This document shows, piece by piece, positions 1-13,032 of a DNA stretch of 64,000 bases (position 1 is its first letter; each line of letters opens with the position of its first letter). This DNA is from Amblyornis subalaris (lineage: Eukaryota > Chordata > Aves > Passeriformes > Ptilonorhynchidae): contig JACAXG010000050.1 in the NCBI GenBank assembly GCA_018881555.1, positions 2,604,001 through 2,668,000 of the forward strand. The letters are read 5' to 3'. The notes under the pieces were generated by a model. That model was not told the origin of the DNA. It worked only from the letters and a program-made list of their open reading frames with translations, and ran no database searches. The position numbers and the translations under genes are program-made.

Positions 1-1861
1 AGTTAATGCTATGCTTTTCTAATTTCTTTCCACTGAGGACAAATCACTGTACCGCACGATTAATGAGCTTTGGATCCGATCTGCAACATCATGGCTGAGG
101 TTATATGGATATATAAAATTGTAAATATTAAATATATAAAAACATATTTATATGGTATATATGTGTATTACATCATACATTGTACATGTGTTGTCTAGAA
201 ATGGTATTATTCTTATCTCCTCATGCTACTTACAAAGTGTTCAGTGACACCAAAGTGTCAAGTTTAAATTCATTCAATGCTACCAAGGCATATATTGATG
301 AATGAAAGCAAAAATTAGAGTGGTCTCCACAAATATTGAATAAACTAAAACAATTCCAGAGGAAATGCAAATATAAAACAAATAGTGATGACATACTTCA
401 AAGTAATAAAATGATTACATAAATGGCTTTCCATTTAATTTCACATTATCAAAACATATTAGCACCACAAATCAGGCTGGTGTACATGCATTATTCAAGG
501 AATTATTAACTTTTAGAGATAAATTATTTATTGTTTACACAAACACTCAGAAGACATTCAGTGTAGTTAGCTAAATGATATCAGACAAAGACTTTCTATG
601 TCATGAGAAACTACAAGCTTTGTCTGGTTTCTATAAATATTTTGCAATTCTGAATTTTAACATTTTGATGCTCTGAACTTATAGCATACCCTGATAAGTT
701 AGTAAAGAACAAGCAAACATAAGAAATGACATGGCTAGAATGAGGTCCAGATATGAAGGCTTAGGGCAGGATTAAGTTGAGCTCTTCAAGCTCTCCCATA
801 TGCTGCACTGTCCAGGTTCCCCCAGCCCTTCCCACTTCCTCAGCAGAGCAAGCAGTATCTCCAGTTTTGGGATCACCCTCCAGATATGCCTGGAGGGGGC
901 AATGGCTGCAGTTTGGCAGGCAGNCCACTCTGATTCAAAGGGAGATGTGAGTAGCTCCTTGGGGCTTTTCTAAGTGCAAAGCCAAGCAAATGTTTTGCAT
1001 GAGATATGGTAAGAAGAAAGGCAGGGAGATGATACAGAAAGTAAAAGGCCATTCCAGCTCACAGCTTATGCATCAATCATCAGCAACACTCAGTGGCAGT
1101 TTTCGTATCTGTATGGCACCAGGAAAAGCTTGGGCACAGGCTGACAGTGGTGATGCACAGCTGACAGCAACTTTAAAATTAGCTTCTCTATTGCTCTTCA
1201 ATTACTTATTCAGAAATTCATTTAGTCTAATGCCAAATGGGACCAGAGTGATCATCCAGTCTGATGTCCTGTCCATGACAAGCTAAACAATACACCAAAG
1301 GATTCCTAGGTGAAACTCAACTTCAGATTCAGATACATCAATTCTCCTTTTTAGGCAAGATAGACAGCTACTCCTGATTTATGAAATTTAAACTACAGAG
1401 AATCTATCTTATTCATAGGTAAAATACAGAGGAGTCTTTTAAAGCTTTCGTTGAGAAGATATCATGTACCTGGTATCTGAAATAGGCTCTGCGCGTTTAG
1501 TGGGACTACCCAGTAGTTGGTAGTAATGACCGTTGCCCTGTGAGGGGCTTTGAGATTTCATTACGAAAAGATTGAGAAGTTCAGATGTTGCCTTTTCCTA
1601 TCTTTGACTGAAGTCTCAGAAGCATTCCTGGCAGATGGCAATGTCAAAAATCTTTCCAAAGCTGGGCTCACCCAGACATTAAAGTTACAGAAAAAATAGA
1701 AGAAGTAAAGCAACCAGGATAGCAGCAAAGCAACAGTATGGTTGCAGTAGTAGCATGGGGTTAGAGCATGGCTTAGAGATCTACAGCATCACCATGTATC
1801 CTCTGTGATCTATTTGTTCACTGAACACCAGGCAAGTGATTAACCACTACTGACAGGCATG

Positions 1862-1868
<7 letters not shown>

Positions 1869-1905
<37 letters not shown>
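1869..1905. repeat. (AG)n microsatellite
   Basis: About 18 uninterrupted AG dinucleotides. This creates spurious Ser-Leu and Arg-Glu open frames on both strands. Confidence 0.98.
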
Positions 1906-1908
<3 letters not shown>

Positions 1909-4428
1909 GAACATCCTGTCAAACATCTCATGGAATCCTCTCCTTGGCACGAGCCAGCAAGCTCTCCTGTGGGAAAAAGAAACCTGTGGGAGAAACTTTC
2001 CCAGCTCTGGAGGACAAAAAGGAATATTCCAAAGCATATTGCCTGTCCTGCCTTTTCAAACCTACCTCTGCTACCTGGGTTGGGCACACTATCTCTCCCT
2101 GCTTTCCCAGTTGGCTAGACAGCCTTCTCTCATCAACAGTTTATACTCTTAATTTAAGGCAATATGTAAAACACATGCTGCAGTCAGCATTCAGCACACA
2201 GTGATGATTCAGCTCGGGGTCGTGACAGTTGCACAACAAAATTTATGATCCTAGTACAAGAGAAATAAAACCAAAGAACCCAAAAAGATAATAGCTGAAA
2301 ATCCTGTATACAAAACGAACCTTAAAATTATTTTGTTCACATAGCCAAGCAACTGAAAATGGTACTAGCCATTGCAGGTTTGCCTGTTAACTGTTCCCCT
2401 TTTACACAAGAATTATGATCTTGATCTTACAATTTTTAAAATATTTTTCCATTGAAGACTTGCTCCATAACAGTTCTCAGTAGAAGGAGGAAAAAAAGAA
2501 AACAAGAGGAAAAAAGAGAGAAAAGGATGAAGAGTGTATAAATAAACTATGTGGCACTTTCTAATTTCTGTGTACTTAGGTTTTCTTGGCTAATGCCTTT
2601 TTAATGTTTTGTTTGTGAAATGGGCTCTTTAATGAAACATTTAATGGGATTTCATATATAATAAATATGACTAAGTATTCACAAAATAACTTTTTCTAAC
2701 ACAGTTCTTTTTACAAGTACGAACATCAACAAATACAAAATTATCATCGCATCTGTATACCAGAGAACTAACTTTCTTCAAAAATGTTCTAAATAAATAT
2801 TTATAATATTGGTGAATATCAATAGTATAATAGCATGGGTCTTCATTTAAAGAGAGGATAGTTTAAAATACTTTAGTAGATGTTAATACACAGTTGAGAT
2901 ATGCTTTTGCCATGATAAGTTAGCTTTAATACAAAATTAACTCCAGATGGCACTGTTGGCTTATTTGAAAAAGGGATACTTGAAAGGGAAAATTTGTTGC
3001 AGAAATTTTTCACCTGGCTCACTGCAGCATTCCTAAAAATCACATGGTGAGACAATACCTTTTTGGTTACAATTCATATAATTATTATTATATGAATTCT
3101 GTGTCTGACAACTGATGCTGACAGTTTTAAATGGTAAAGGTCAGTTTTCAAATTGATTTAAAACTAGTCCACAATCAGAAAAAAAGATTAAATGTTTGGG
3201 GTTTACCCCAAAATACTTAACTACAGTAAGCACTCCAGATAAGTATTGCTGTTAACATGGGTACATAAAATAAATAACAAGTAGTAAATACATGAGTATT
3301 GGTGTTTAAACTTTTTGATATAAGTCGTTTTTAAACTCTGTTGGTGGCCTAGGCAATCTATTGGTATCCTTGTATAAAGAGAAACACCTAGTTAATAAAA
3401 ACTGTGAAATGGATTTGGGTTACTTTGAAAGGCAGCAGTTACAAGAGGGTACAAAAATGAGAACATTTCAAAATAACCCTAAAAGAAAATGTGCTTGTTA
3501 TCACCGACTGTGATAACAGTTAAGTATGTTTGACTGCAAATGAGCATCAATTAACATGGAGAAGGGAAGCTATGAACTGGAATACTGCTACCCTGAATTA
3601 AACATGAGAATATTCATGTCATTGACAAGGTTCAGTAATATGAGTTGAGAACTACTGGAGAGACTTAAGACATTAAGTGACCTCCTTTGACCTGCAGCTC
3701 TACAGACCATGGAGAAGCTGTATAAAAGGAAGCACACCAGTGGCATGACTGGTGTGGCAAGTGCATGCTGTTACTATGTAGCCAACTCAGACAGTTAAGA
3801 GGATGTAATAGGATGTCTCTTGTAAGACGAAGTCCATCATTAAAGGGAAAATTAAGAGAATAAATGGAGTCATATAAGAAGAAAAGATGATATTGTGAAG
3901 AACACAGCAAACTACAAGCAGGTGACATCACCACTAAAAAGGTTGTGTACAGGCATGTAAGCCTACATGGTATACCTCCTCAAATACTATTAAAACCCAC
4001 TAGACACTCTAGTAAATCAAGAAGATACATCTTTATAAAGCTGCTNAATGATAACTGAAAAAAGACTGAAAAAATCTCAAATACTGCACACATCCCAAAC
4101 CCAAGAAATTAAATAATACACATCAGCAATTACTGCTGCTGAATTTAACTTCATTCCAGGGTACTAGAAATTTTAAAAAAAGAAAAAAAATAATTGACCA
4201 GACATTTAAAAAGAAATACGCAAATAGAGGAAGAAGTGAGACATACCACTAGTAAATAAAAATCAAATCATCCTAAAAAATTTTTAGGGTATTAGAAAGT
4301 GTATGTATATGAGGAAGAATAATGCAAATAATTTCTGCTTATCGCTTATTTTAAAAATTGAGTGACAGAACTTTAATATTAATGATACAGAAAATTTACT
4401 GAATGGTGGAAAGTAATATCTTAGGTTC

Positions 4429-4861
4429 TGCAGGAACCTAGGGATGAGAGCACAGGGGAATCAGCTGCATGTGTGTGATGTTCTGCACCAGCAGCTGGAG
4501 TAGGGCTGCAGCCTCAGAGCTTGTAGGGGATGCAGGGGCCAGCTATCTGGGCAGATCAGCTGTCTAAGTCCAGCTGGTGGAAGGATTCACCTTTATATAA
4601 ATATATAGTCTCTGATGAACTTCCATTCTTTCCAGCCAGAGAGGGAAAGGCAGGATGAGGCAGCTGGTGCTGTCTGTGTTTGTGTGAGTGCTCTGAGTGT
4701 CTGCCTGTGATCTGGCAATGTATATATACACATATACATAGTGTTTATGTGTGTCTATGCGCATGTGCTTGTTGGGATTACATCCTCAGCCTTACTAATG
4801 GTTGGACCCGGGAATGTGCAGTGGCAGCAGCCTTACCTCTCTCAGGCTGCTGGGTTCAGCA
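4429..4861. mobile_element. Probable avian interspersed repeat, LTR-like
   Basis: This block of about 430 bp is clearly more GC-rich than its surroundings. It reads like a dispersed bird repeat, with phrases such as GCTGTCTGTGTTTGTGTGAGTG and GGGATTACATCCTCAGCC that I associate with avian LTR copies from memory. Ends are approximate and no convincing target-site duplication was found. It could instead be unique sequence. Confidence 0.4.
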
Positions 4862-5504
4862 TGATAAACTTTAACATAATTAAGATCTGACTAATTTTGC
4901 GTCAACCCCACTGGTAAAAGAAGAAGCAAATTTGAGACATTTATCTCATTTACAGAATACTGACTAGTATTGTAAGTGCTTTTAATATGTCTTGGGTTTG
5001 TTTTTTTTCTGTCCTTTAAGAAGAAATGCTATGAGAATCTGTAAAAAAAACCCCTTCTGTAATTTCTCTGTCCCCTTCCTATGTCCACTTGAACATGCAG
5101 ACTGTACCTGGGAGCTTTCCTAATCTTTTCTCTTGCTAAATTCTTCTCCTAGTAGTACAGAACCAACACATATCCCAAATCAGGCCTTTTTCCCCTCTCT
5201 TGTTCAGTGCCTTTTCTTAAATTATCAGCACACATGTTTCTCTTCCCGATCTCTACCTAAAGTTGAGCCCTAAGAAGGTGAGTTTTGCAGTGTATTCTGA
5301 TTTCCTTGTATTTTGTGAACTGAAGATGTAGATTCACGCAATTAAACTTCTTTTCTAAGAACTACAGAACAAAAAGCTTTGTTGCCTAGTTATTTTACAC
5401 AAACAGTTAATAAAAGAAAAAATGTTGCTTGGAGTAATTTTTTTTTTTTTTTTTAAATCAGTAACATGGTACATTTGACTAAATGTGTACTTAGATCAAC
5501 CTAC

Positions 5505-5616
5505 CTTTGATTTCATTTTTCTCAATTTCTTTCAGTTCCTGAACAGGCACAGACTCACTCTCAGCAAGTGGCCAGCTATCATACAACACCAATGCCTGTA
5601 TCATATACTCGTGAGA
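5505..5616 (-). CDS. ADGB: ADGB exon (3'-most in window): EYMIQALVLYDSWPL segment
   Basis: This is a 112-bp exon, phase 0 in and 1 nt out. The acceptor is CTTTTCTTTCACAG and the donor is AAAG|GTAGGT. Only one frame is open: SHEYMIQALVLYDSWPLAES, then ESVPVQELKEIEKNEIK. The YxIQxxVLYxSWPL core is conserved in mammalian androglobin and begins the C-terminal region. The following exon was not found in 1-5504. Confidence 0.93.
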
Positions 5617-6740
5617 CTGTGAAAGAAAAGGCAACATGTTGAAGACATGACAATTACAGCAAGAATTCAAGTCCTATAGGTTAGTAAACTACGAGCTATT
5701 GAATTCAGCAAATAAAACACATAATTAATTTACAAGCTTGCACATAATAGCATTCACAAGAAGCTTAAAAAATTAGTGTTAATTCCACAGATTTTAATTC
5801 CTGTGAAATTAAACAATTACTCGTGTTTATCAAGTGAAACTAAACTGTGCTATACAATAAGGAGCTACATTCCTTTCAAGATTTCAATGTAACTTTCCTA
5901 TGTATGCCATGTACTAAAACAAAGACTTTTGTCTTTGATTTTAAGACCTACTACAGGGCTTCGAGCCCTAGTACTAGCACTCAATAATGCCTTAATTTGA
6001 GGTAGATGTGACAGGGTCCATGTGTTGTTTTAAACATTGTCTAAAATGAATGGGAAATGATTATATTTAAAAATTGTTTTCCAAATTCTAATGCCCTTTC
6101 TGAGTTAAAGGAACAACTCTGGAGTTTATTTCACAACAATTTTTGTTTTCTTAGGATATTTCGTTGCAATTGAACACAACTATCGAAAAAACCACAGCAG
6201 AAAAATATGTGGAGATAGAGAAACATGAACTGTTTTAGAAAATATACTTTATTTTTCCAAAACAGACAAATAATAATTTGAGTACCTGATATTATGTGTC
6301 TATTACTGAAGCTTACAGCTGACTGGAAATAGGTGTTTCTCTATGAAAACTGTTAAAGATGGCCTTCTCTTACATCATATTTCAAAGAAAGCTCACATTG
6401 AAGCATCAGAAGCTTAACTTCATTTCTGGCAGTTTTTCGTCTTTATGTGAAAGTTATACTATACTGAATTGCATTTGCCAAATGAAGAACATTTAAAGAT
6501 AGAGTGTATCACCTTTTTATGAAACCCCCTTCTTATTTAGTCATTCATACATGTACATTATCCTTTCCTCATCACCTGATTCAAAAGCTACCAACAATCT
6601 TCATTTTGGATTCCTTGTTCATGCCTCAGGGTATAAGATCCCCACATGTACCAAAAGAATTAGCAATATCCCTTCACTTTTTGTTTGCTGTTTGGTTGCT
6701 TTTTTTTCCTCCCAAATCCCAATGATTAGTAATCTCTTAC
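5617..6740 (-). other. ADGB intron, 1,124 bp
   Basis: This is AT-rich intron sequence between the exons at 6741 and 5616. No repeat or other feature was recognised. Confidence 0.7.
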
Positions 6741-6940
6741 TTGTCGTGGACTTCCAACATCATTTTGAAAGTGTTCAGAGAGGCAAGATTCATCTATTAA
6801 TACCACTGGATCTTCTCGTACAAGTTCTGTCTTGGAAGAAGTTTTGCTGTCATTTGACAATGAACTATGATTTGTTTTTTTAAATTGTCCCGTTTCTGAT
6901 CCCTTCCTTGTACTACTTTGAATAATTGGTGGGGTATTTG
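6741..6940 (-). CDS. ADGB: ADGB exon: Ser/Thr-rich linker
   Basis: This is a 200-bp exon with 2 nt in and phase 0 out. The acceptor is TTTTTTTTGTCATCTTGCAG and the donor is CGACAA|GTAAGA. It encodes NTPPIIQSSTRKGSETGQFK, then KTNHSSLSNDSKTSSKTELV and an acidic stretch ending DVGSPRQ. It was found by looking for an exon able to bridge the phase mismatch between 13964 and 5616, and it bridges it exactly. Sequence is low-complexity, rich in S, T, K and N, and likely disordered. Confidence 0.85.
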
Positions 6941-9900
6941 CTGCAAGATGACAAAAAAAAGGTCCAGAAAATCTATGAATTATGGGTATGAGGAAAACAA
7001 ATGCGCCCAGAAAGTATCAGAAAGAATTAACATAGTCCGTTTTCTCATGCTGTATTATACTCACAAGGTTCAAATTAAAATTATGCTTATTCCAAACACT
7101 ACCCTGATTTCATTTTGCAAGCAAATCACAAATATCTTCAAAGTAAATAGTGAGAAATTTGAAAGACTGTGTATATATGACTATTGTTACTGTTTATAGA
7201 GTATATATTTTTTTCCCATCAAAGCCCATGTTTCTTTCCTGCACTAACCACCACAGCACCATGCTATACATTACAGAATACAGATAGCCTTGTGCTCCCT
7301 ATGATGGGGTCTCTTTGTGGCTAACCTAATTTAATAAATTTTGTAAAACTGTGGATGAAGGGGAGAGGTACATTGGCCACAGCTCTGGAAATTCCTATCC
7401 TTTCAGAAGTCTCTTATCAAGGGTCTTTGTGTCAACATGACACAAAGATCATAGCTGACTTGAGTTTAAAAAAAAAGCCAATCTTGAAAGGAGCTATAAA
7501 ACTATTTGTGGTCTACCATTTATCAAGGTATATCACTGTCACCTAAGGAAGATATTAATGTGGAAAAACTGTGAAAACAGGAATGTTCTAAAGAAGGGCT
7601 GTCACAGAACTATGAGCTCAGAAAACTTAAATTTGTTTTGATTTCTAATGCCGTGGAAGTCTGTGATATTCTCTTGCCTGCATGTCTACAGAGAAATTAA
7701 AGAGAATTCTAAAAGTGAACATCTCATAGAAAATTGAATAAGGACAAAGAATAACACCTCTGGGGAAGCAGCTTCACCCGTGTTACACTAACAAGAGCTG
7801 GACCATCAGCCAGAAAAGAGATATTTTGACTTCACTGAGGACAAAAGGCTTTACTCTTCACAGGGTTTATTCTATAAACCAAAGATGATACTGCATCATT
7901 GCAACCCTTTGAAAGAAAAATGAAGTTTCATGTGTGTTGATGAAACATCCAGGGAAATTCACAGGCAGGACTGTTAGACCAGATTCAGCAAAATTAACTG
8001 GTGGTGTGTCAAAGTATAAATGCCCAACCAGAGGTTAACTGTGCCCCTAGAAACTCAAGAGGAGTCAGGAAACACTGTTTCTTATGAAAGTCAAATGCCA
8101 TAGATTACTTTCTATTGCACCTTTCCTTTCCAATAAACCAATGCTTCCTTGCTCCTAAGAAAATCAGTAGAAATCAGGAAATCAAAATAAGAACTTGCAG
8201 AGGTGCTTTCTTCAAGAGGTCTCAAACTCCAAATCACAAGATATGAGTTGCTCTTCTGCATTACATTCAGAATTTTTAGCACCTGAACTATCCCTCTTGC
8301 TGTCCCTGTGGCAAGGAGGCCTGGGAGAGAAACATGAAGGAAGACAATACTTGGTTTCTTCTAACCCATTTTTTAGAGTGCTGCAACTCCATGGCTGTTA
8401 TTTAGTAAAATTATGCCTAAGCAGGCCTTTAGCTGTGGAATAGTTTCTCACTCAGATAGATGCTGCTGAGTTTTCCAGCTATCAGTTAACTTCCTACGCT
8501 GTGAAGGTGAGAGTAGATCTAAGTCACAGTGGTTAGATTATTAGGTCTTTCATCAGAAGGAACCAAAATCATGAGGCTTTCTCTCAATAGAAGNGCATTT
8601 GGATGAATGAGAAACAATATCCAAAGATCAGAATCTTGAATATTCTTCTACATCTGCAAGAAAACCTGCTGCAAAGAAACAATCCGTATTCGAGATGGAA
8701 CAATAACTACGTAAGGACATTTTCTAATTGGGTAAATTGCCTCTAGGTTACCACTTGCAATATTTGCATCGAAGTTTCTAGTCAGGAATGATCTTCAGTG
8801 CCTGTCCAAGGACTGTAAGCAAGGGCCAGTGCAAGTAATTTACAAAAAAGATAGTTTTAAAGCAGTGAGGCCAACTAGATGTACTCCCTCTTGTAGTCAA
8901 CAGAGAGGTGAGCTCCACTCCAGGAGGTCTTGTGTCTGGGCCTTAGGAGATGTGCACTGCCTTCTGAAGGAGCTTACCTCTGCCTACCAAGGTAGGTGGA
9001 GTTCCAGGCAGCCTGTATTCCTTAGGCTACAACTGGCTTTCATGAATGCCTTGCTAGCCTCCTCTTCTCTCACTCCTAAACGTGAACAGCTTATTAAAAA
9101 ATTCTATAATGGTTTGCCCAGAGGATGATCCTGCCATGAAGATAACTCAGCTCAGAATGGTGGAATCCCCCACAACACTCATTCTGCTTCCCTTGCAGGA
9201 AAGATGACCTGGAAAAGCTCCCCAAAATACATACACATCCAACGGTTCTAGCAATGGTCACGAGGTGGTGCTGTAACACCAAATTACTTTTTTTACTACC
9301 GACAAAAATAGTCTTGGTTTTCCTAAGTTCCGACTAGAAAGAACTCCTACCCACCTTGCTTCCAGATTCAAACAAATAGCTGAAAGGTATTTTGATACTT
9401 TGAGACAGGATTTTATGAGACTGTTATTGTGGAAAATAAAAGGATTATGAGCATCCACTTGCCCACCCGTGCTTACACAACTGCTGTGCTTGTATCAACA
9501 AAATGAATTGTGCTCGCCATGTGTGTGTCAATATGTAACTCCTTTATTGTCAAGCAAATGTTCAAGGTCCAAGTCATCTGCTACATCCCAGAATAGGTAA
9601 ATATACTCAAAATCAATTGGTTTAATGTTGTTTTTGAGCTGTAAAAGACATTTATAGAACAGCTGTGACTGGAGAGGAATTAACAGGCTGTGGGTGGGCA
9701 AGGGAGATAATGTTTTATTGGTGATGCTTGCACAATAATGTCACTTAAGAGAACTTCTGGCAACACAGTGATCAATTCTGTGAGAGGCAGAACATGTGTG
9801 GTAGCGAATAAGTCTCAAATTAAGGATTGTATCTGGCTTAACTAACAAGTTTGGTGCTGATGGTATAGCAGTGTTTTCTGATTATTGCTATTCTGAGAAA

Positions 9901-12260
9901 ACACACTTTTTTAGAGAACAAAGAGATACTGACAGTATGAATCCTGAGTGTCAATTGTACAAATCTCCACCTGAACTTGGCATCAATATTTCTGAGGGTT
10001 TCTATATTGTTGTTGTACCGGCTATAATAACACTTTTGACAATAGCAAAGAAACATGCTTTTATGATGCCATAAATTGAAACACTACTGAACCTAAAGAC
10101 ACTCAGTAATTTGGGTAATACAATACTGTCATATTGGTTATACTGAGTACATTTCGCAATATTTTCATTTAGTTTGGATGCTATGAAAGATTTTACACAA
10201 AGTATCTTCTTTGTGATATACAGGATGTATATTAATAGGAAAAGAACTTCAGTGTTAAGGCCACTTGGTCTAGTATTGTAAAAATATTAGAAATAGTAAA
10301 AAAATAACAAACTGAAAGCTTCACAATCATTCATTCCAAATGGCAACTCTCTATATACTCACACACACTTAAAGGGCATCAGAATATTCATTTCACCTTC
10401 AAATATAGTCTAAAAGCATAACATGTTTTTTATGGGCACCAGTGCTGAATAGGAACCTGATACAAAAACCTTCCTATTTTCAATCAGGTTAATGTAACAG
10501 ATATTTCACTGAATAATTCACAATGGATTAAAATAATTTTCAATTAGAATAAATTATTTGTATTACAGCACATCAGAGCTAGAATGTGTGTGTCTGATTT
10601 CTGAGGACATTTTGATAAGTTTTCACATATGCCTCCTGCTAGACTGGCAAAGACAAAATGCCCCTTCTAGTTATTCTGCCCTATCCTCTCCCTTTCAGCA
10701 TCTGTTGGAACCCATTTCTCTCCTCTGTCACTTGATTGTGCCTTTTAACTCACTTCAGTCTTCAGACTATCATCTTTGCCAATAAGACAGTTTCCTGAAA
10801 GTTTCTTTTTCACTTTACTGAGGGTGACTTGGCAATTTATTGCCAGTATTGTGATGCTGATCCTAAGCTGAGCTATTTTATACTTTCCTGTTTCTATTTC
10901 CACCACTATTAAGTTTACTAGTCCACTTGCACATTCCAAAAACAGTAACCAAAAATAGCTACTGATTATCTTGGTAACTCAGAGAGAATCATGACAGCTT
11001 TTCTATGACTTCCTTTAAAACCACAGTTTCCATCTGATGAATTACATTTTAAGAGCATGGTCTCCATAGGATTTAATTTTACATTTGTGGTAATAACAAG
11101 GTGCAGTTGAGACAGAAATCAAGATGTTTCATAAATATTATTAAATTATTTTTCCCATACAGCATTGGAATTTCATATAAAACATTATTCTAAAGGATGT
11201 TTGAAAACCATGCATTTCAAAATAGTGGAGGTGAGCACATGAAATATAATGCTACTTGGGGGTTTAGAAAAGCAATAATCCAGTATTTGAACAATTCGTC
11301 TTTGCCTCAGGTTCTCAATATGCTCAAATCGGCAGAAACTCAGATTTACAGAAGATTTATTGTTTAGGAGTCTTCATAAAAGGACTGAAGACTTTAATAT
11401 CTTACATATCTTATGTACAGTAGTGTACACAGAGAGTACAGTAGCAGACTTGTTTGCTTATAAATATCTGTTTTATTTAAGTAGACTCGTAATTCTTACG
11501 AAGAATTAATTTTCAAATTGAAACACATAAATATAATGAATAATTCAAAAAGTACACAAATAAAATGGAAATCATTTGATTAAGAAGTGAGGTGTATAGA
11601 AAATAGGAAAACAAATGAAGATTATTGAAGAAGATAGCACGGCGGTAGCCTCTAAAACCTTTTACATACAAGAAGTGTAATGGAGGCAAGCAGATGGTAC
11701 TTAAGTTTTTGTTTAAAAGTACCTGAGCACTACAGGGACAATTGCTGAAAATATGTCTAAGAATTACATACCTCATTCAACTATACTTACTGGTTTTGAA
11801 CACTAAAATCAAAGAGCAAAATCAAATGTAAATCAACTGGACGAGAGTACATTCAGATGACAAAACTTTAATTCCAGTTTTGTTTTAGTTTTTCAGCAGC
11901 CCATCCCCAACTTCATCAAACAATAAAAATGCCAGTAGCAAATGGCTAATAGTGTCTGATGGTAGCTCTTGAGCACTGAGTCTGGCAGAGCTCTAACTTC
12001 CAAAAGTCTGGAAATGAAGCATGAAAGAGGATGTCTGGATAACCTAACTCTACCCTCTGGAGTGTGCCCGAAGTTTTATCACTACATCAGAGGGGGATGA
12101 TGGCAGAGTACTGCTTAAATCTCCGGCTGAAGGCTCTCTCAGTTTAAGTCGACTTGTAAATCAATACTGCCTTAGTGGGACAGCACATCCAAGGAAACTG
12201 GATTATTTCTGTATCATTAAGAAAGAAACCNCTACAAAACATAAGCCTTCAATACTAACT

Positions 12261-12770
12261 GATATCACAGGATCACTGGAGGCTGAGTGGTCCTGGCAGA
12301 GGCTGGAAGAAACCTCTGGAGATCATTTAGTTCAATCCAAGGGCTAAAAGCAGGGTCAGTTACGGCAGGCTGCTCACAGCCATATCCAGGTGGGTTTTAA
12401 TTATCTCCGAGGATGAAGACTCCAAAAGCTCTCTGGGCAAGTGATTGTTCCAATGATTGACACACTGAGAGTAAAAATGAAACAATTTAAAACCCCCAAA
12501 CACAAAATAACAAAAAAACCTTACAAACAAACAAAAACACAAACAAAAAGGAAAAAACCAAACCAAACAAAAAAACCCACAAACAACCCAAGGAAAAAAC
12601 CCCACACCTAGCAAGCATCCACTCCAAATCACCTTTTCTCATGCTTAAGTTGTCTTTCCTGTATTTCAGTTTCTGCCCATTGCCTCTTGTCACTGGGCAC
12701 CACTGAAAAGTTTGGCTTCATTTTCTTTACTTCCTTGCCTCTTCTCCCAATATTTATATGTTGCCAAACT
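12261..12770 (-). mobile_element. CR1 LINE fragment, 3' part
   Basis: The plus strand reads as the reverse complement of a CR1 3' end. The ATCACAGGATCACTGG tip is followed by CCTCTGGAGATCATTTAGTTC, a CTCTCTGGGCAAGTG block, and further on TGCCCATTGCCTCTTGTCAC. An A/C-rich stretch at about 12487-12605 interrupts it. The copy is diverged and 5'-truncated. Confidence 0.85.
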
Positions 12771-12989
12771 TGGGCATCCAGTAGATCCAGAATGTTGGTT
12801 TGCTGGACTACAGAAAGTCATTTTTCAGTGATGCCAGCTGGATTTTTGTAAGGCACCATCACTAGTTTCAAAGTACTCAGAGAAACTACATGGATTTTAG
12901 CATACTTATGAAAGGTGACCTTTGAACACACACTGGTTCTCACCTCTAACAAGAACTGAGCTGACAAGACTGCAGTGTAATGAATGGCA

Positions 12990-13032
12990 ATAAAATAAAA
13001 TAAAATAAAATAAATAAAATAAAATAAAATAA
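12990..13032. repeat. (TAAAA)n microsatellite
   Basis: About eight TAAAA units with one TAAA variant. Confidence 0.95.

Larger units (their letters stand above)
1..5504. other. ADGB intron (3' part of window), no exon found
   Basis: This intron sequence lies downstream of the last identified ADGB exon and runs off the window. It holds a (GA)n microsatellite, a perfect short inverted repeat at 3071-3098, a likely bird interspersed repeat at about 4429-4861 and a T17 run at about 5438-5454. I looked on the minus strand for the next conserved C-terminal androglobin segment and did not find it. Confidence 0.6.

Noticed and set aside
1818..2152. Open frames on both strands with Ser-Leu or Arg-Glu runs
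   Set aside because: They are created by the (AG)n microsatellite.
6300..6360. Possible ADGB exon with GATATTATG...CTATGAAAAC
   Set aside because: The frame allowed by the neighbouring phases has a stop. The exon at 6741-6940 satisfies the phases fully.
12360..12693. Phe/Leu/Cys-rich minus-strand frames of 68-90 codons
   Set aside because: They come from the A/C-rich expansion within a CR1 fragment.
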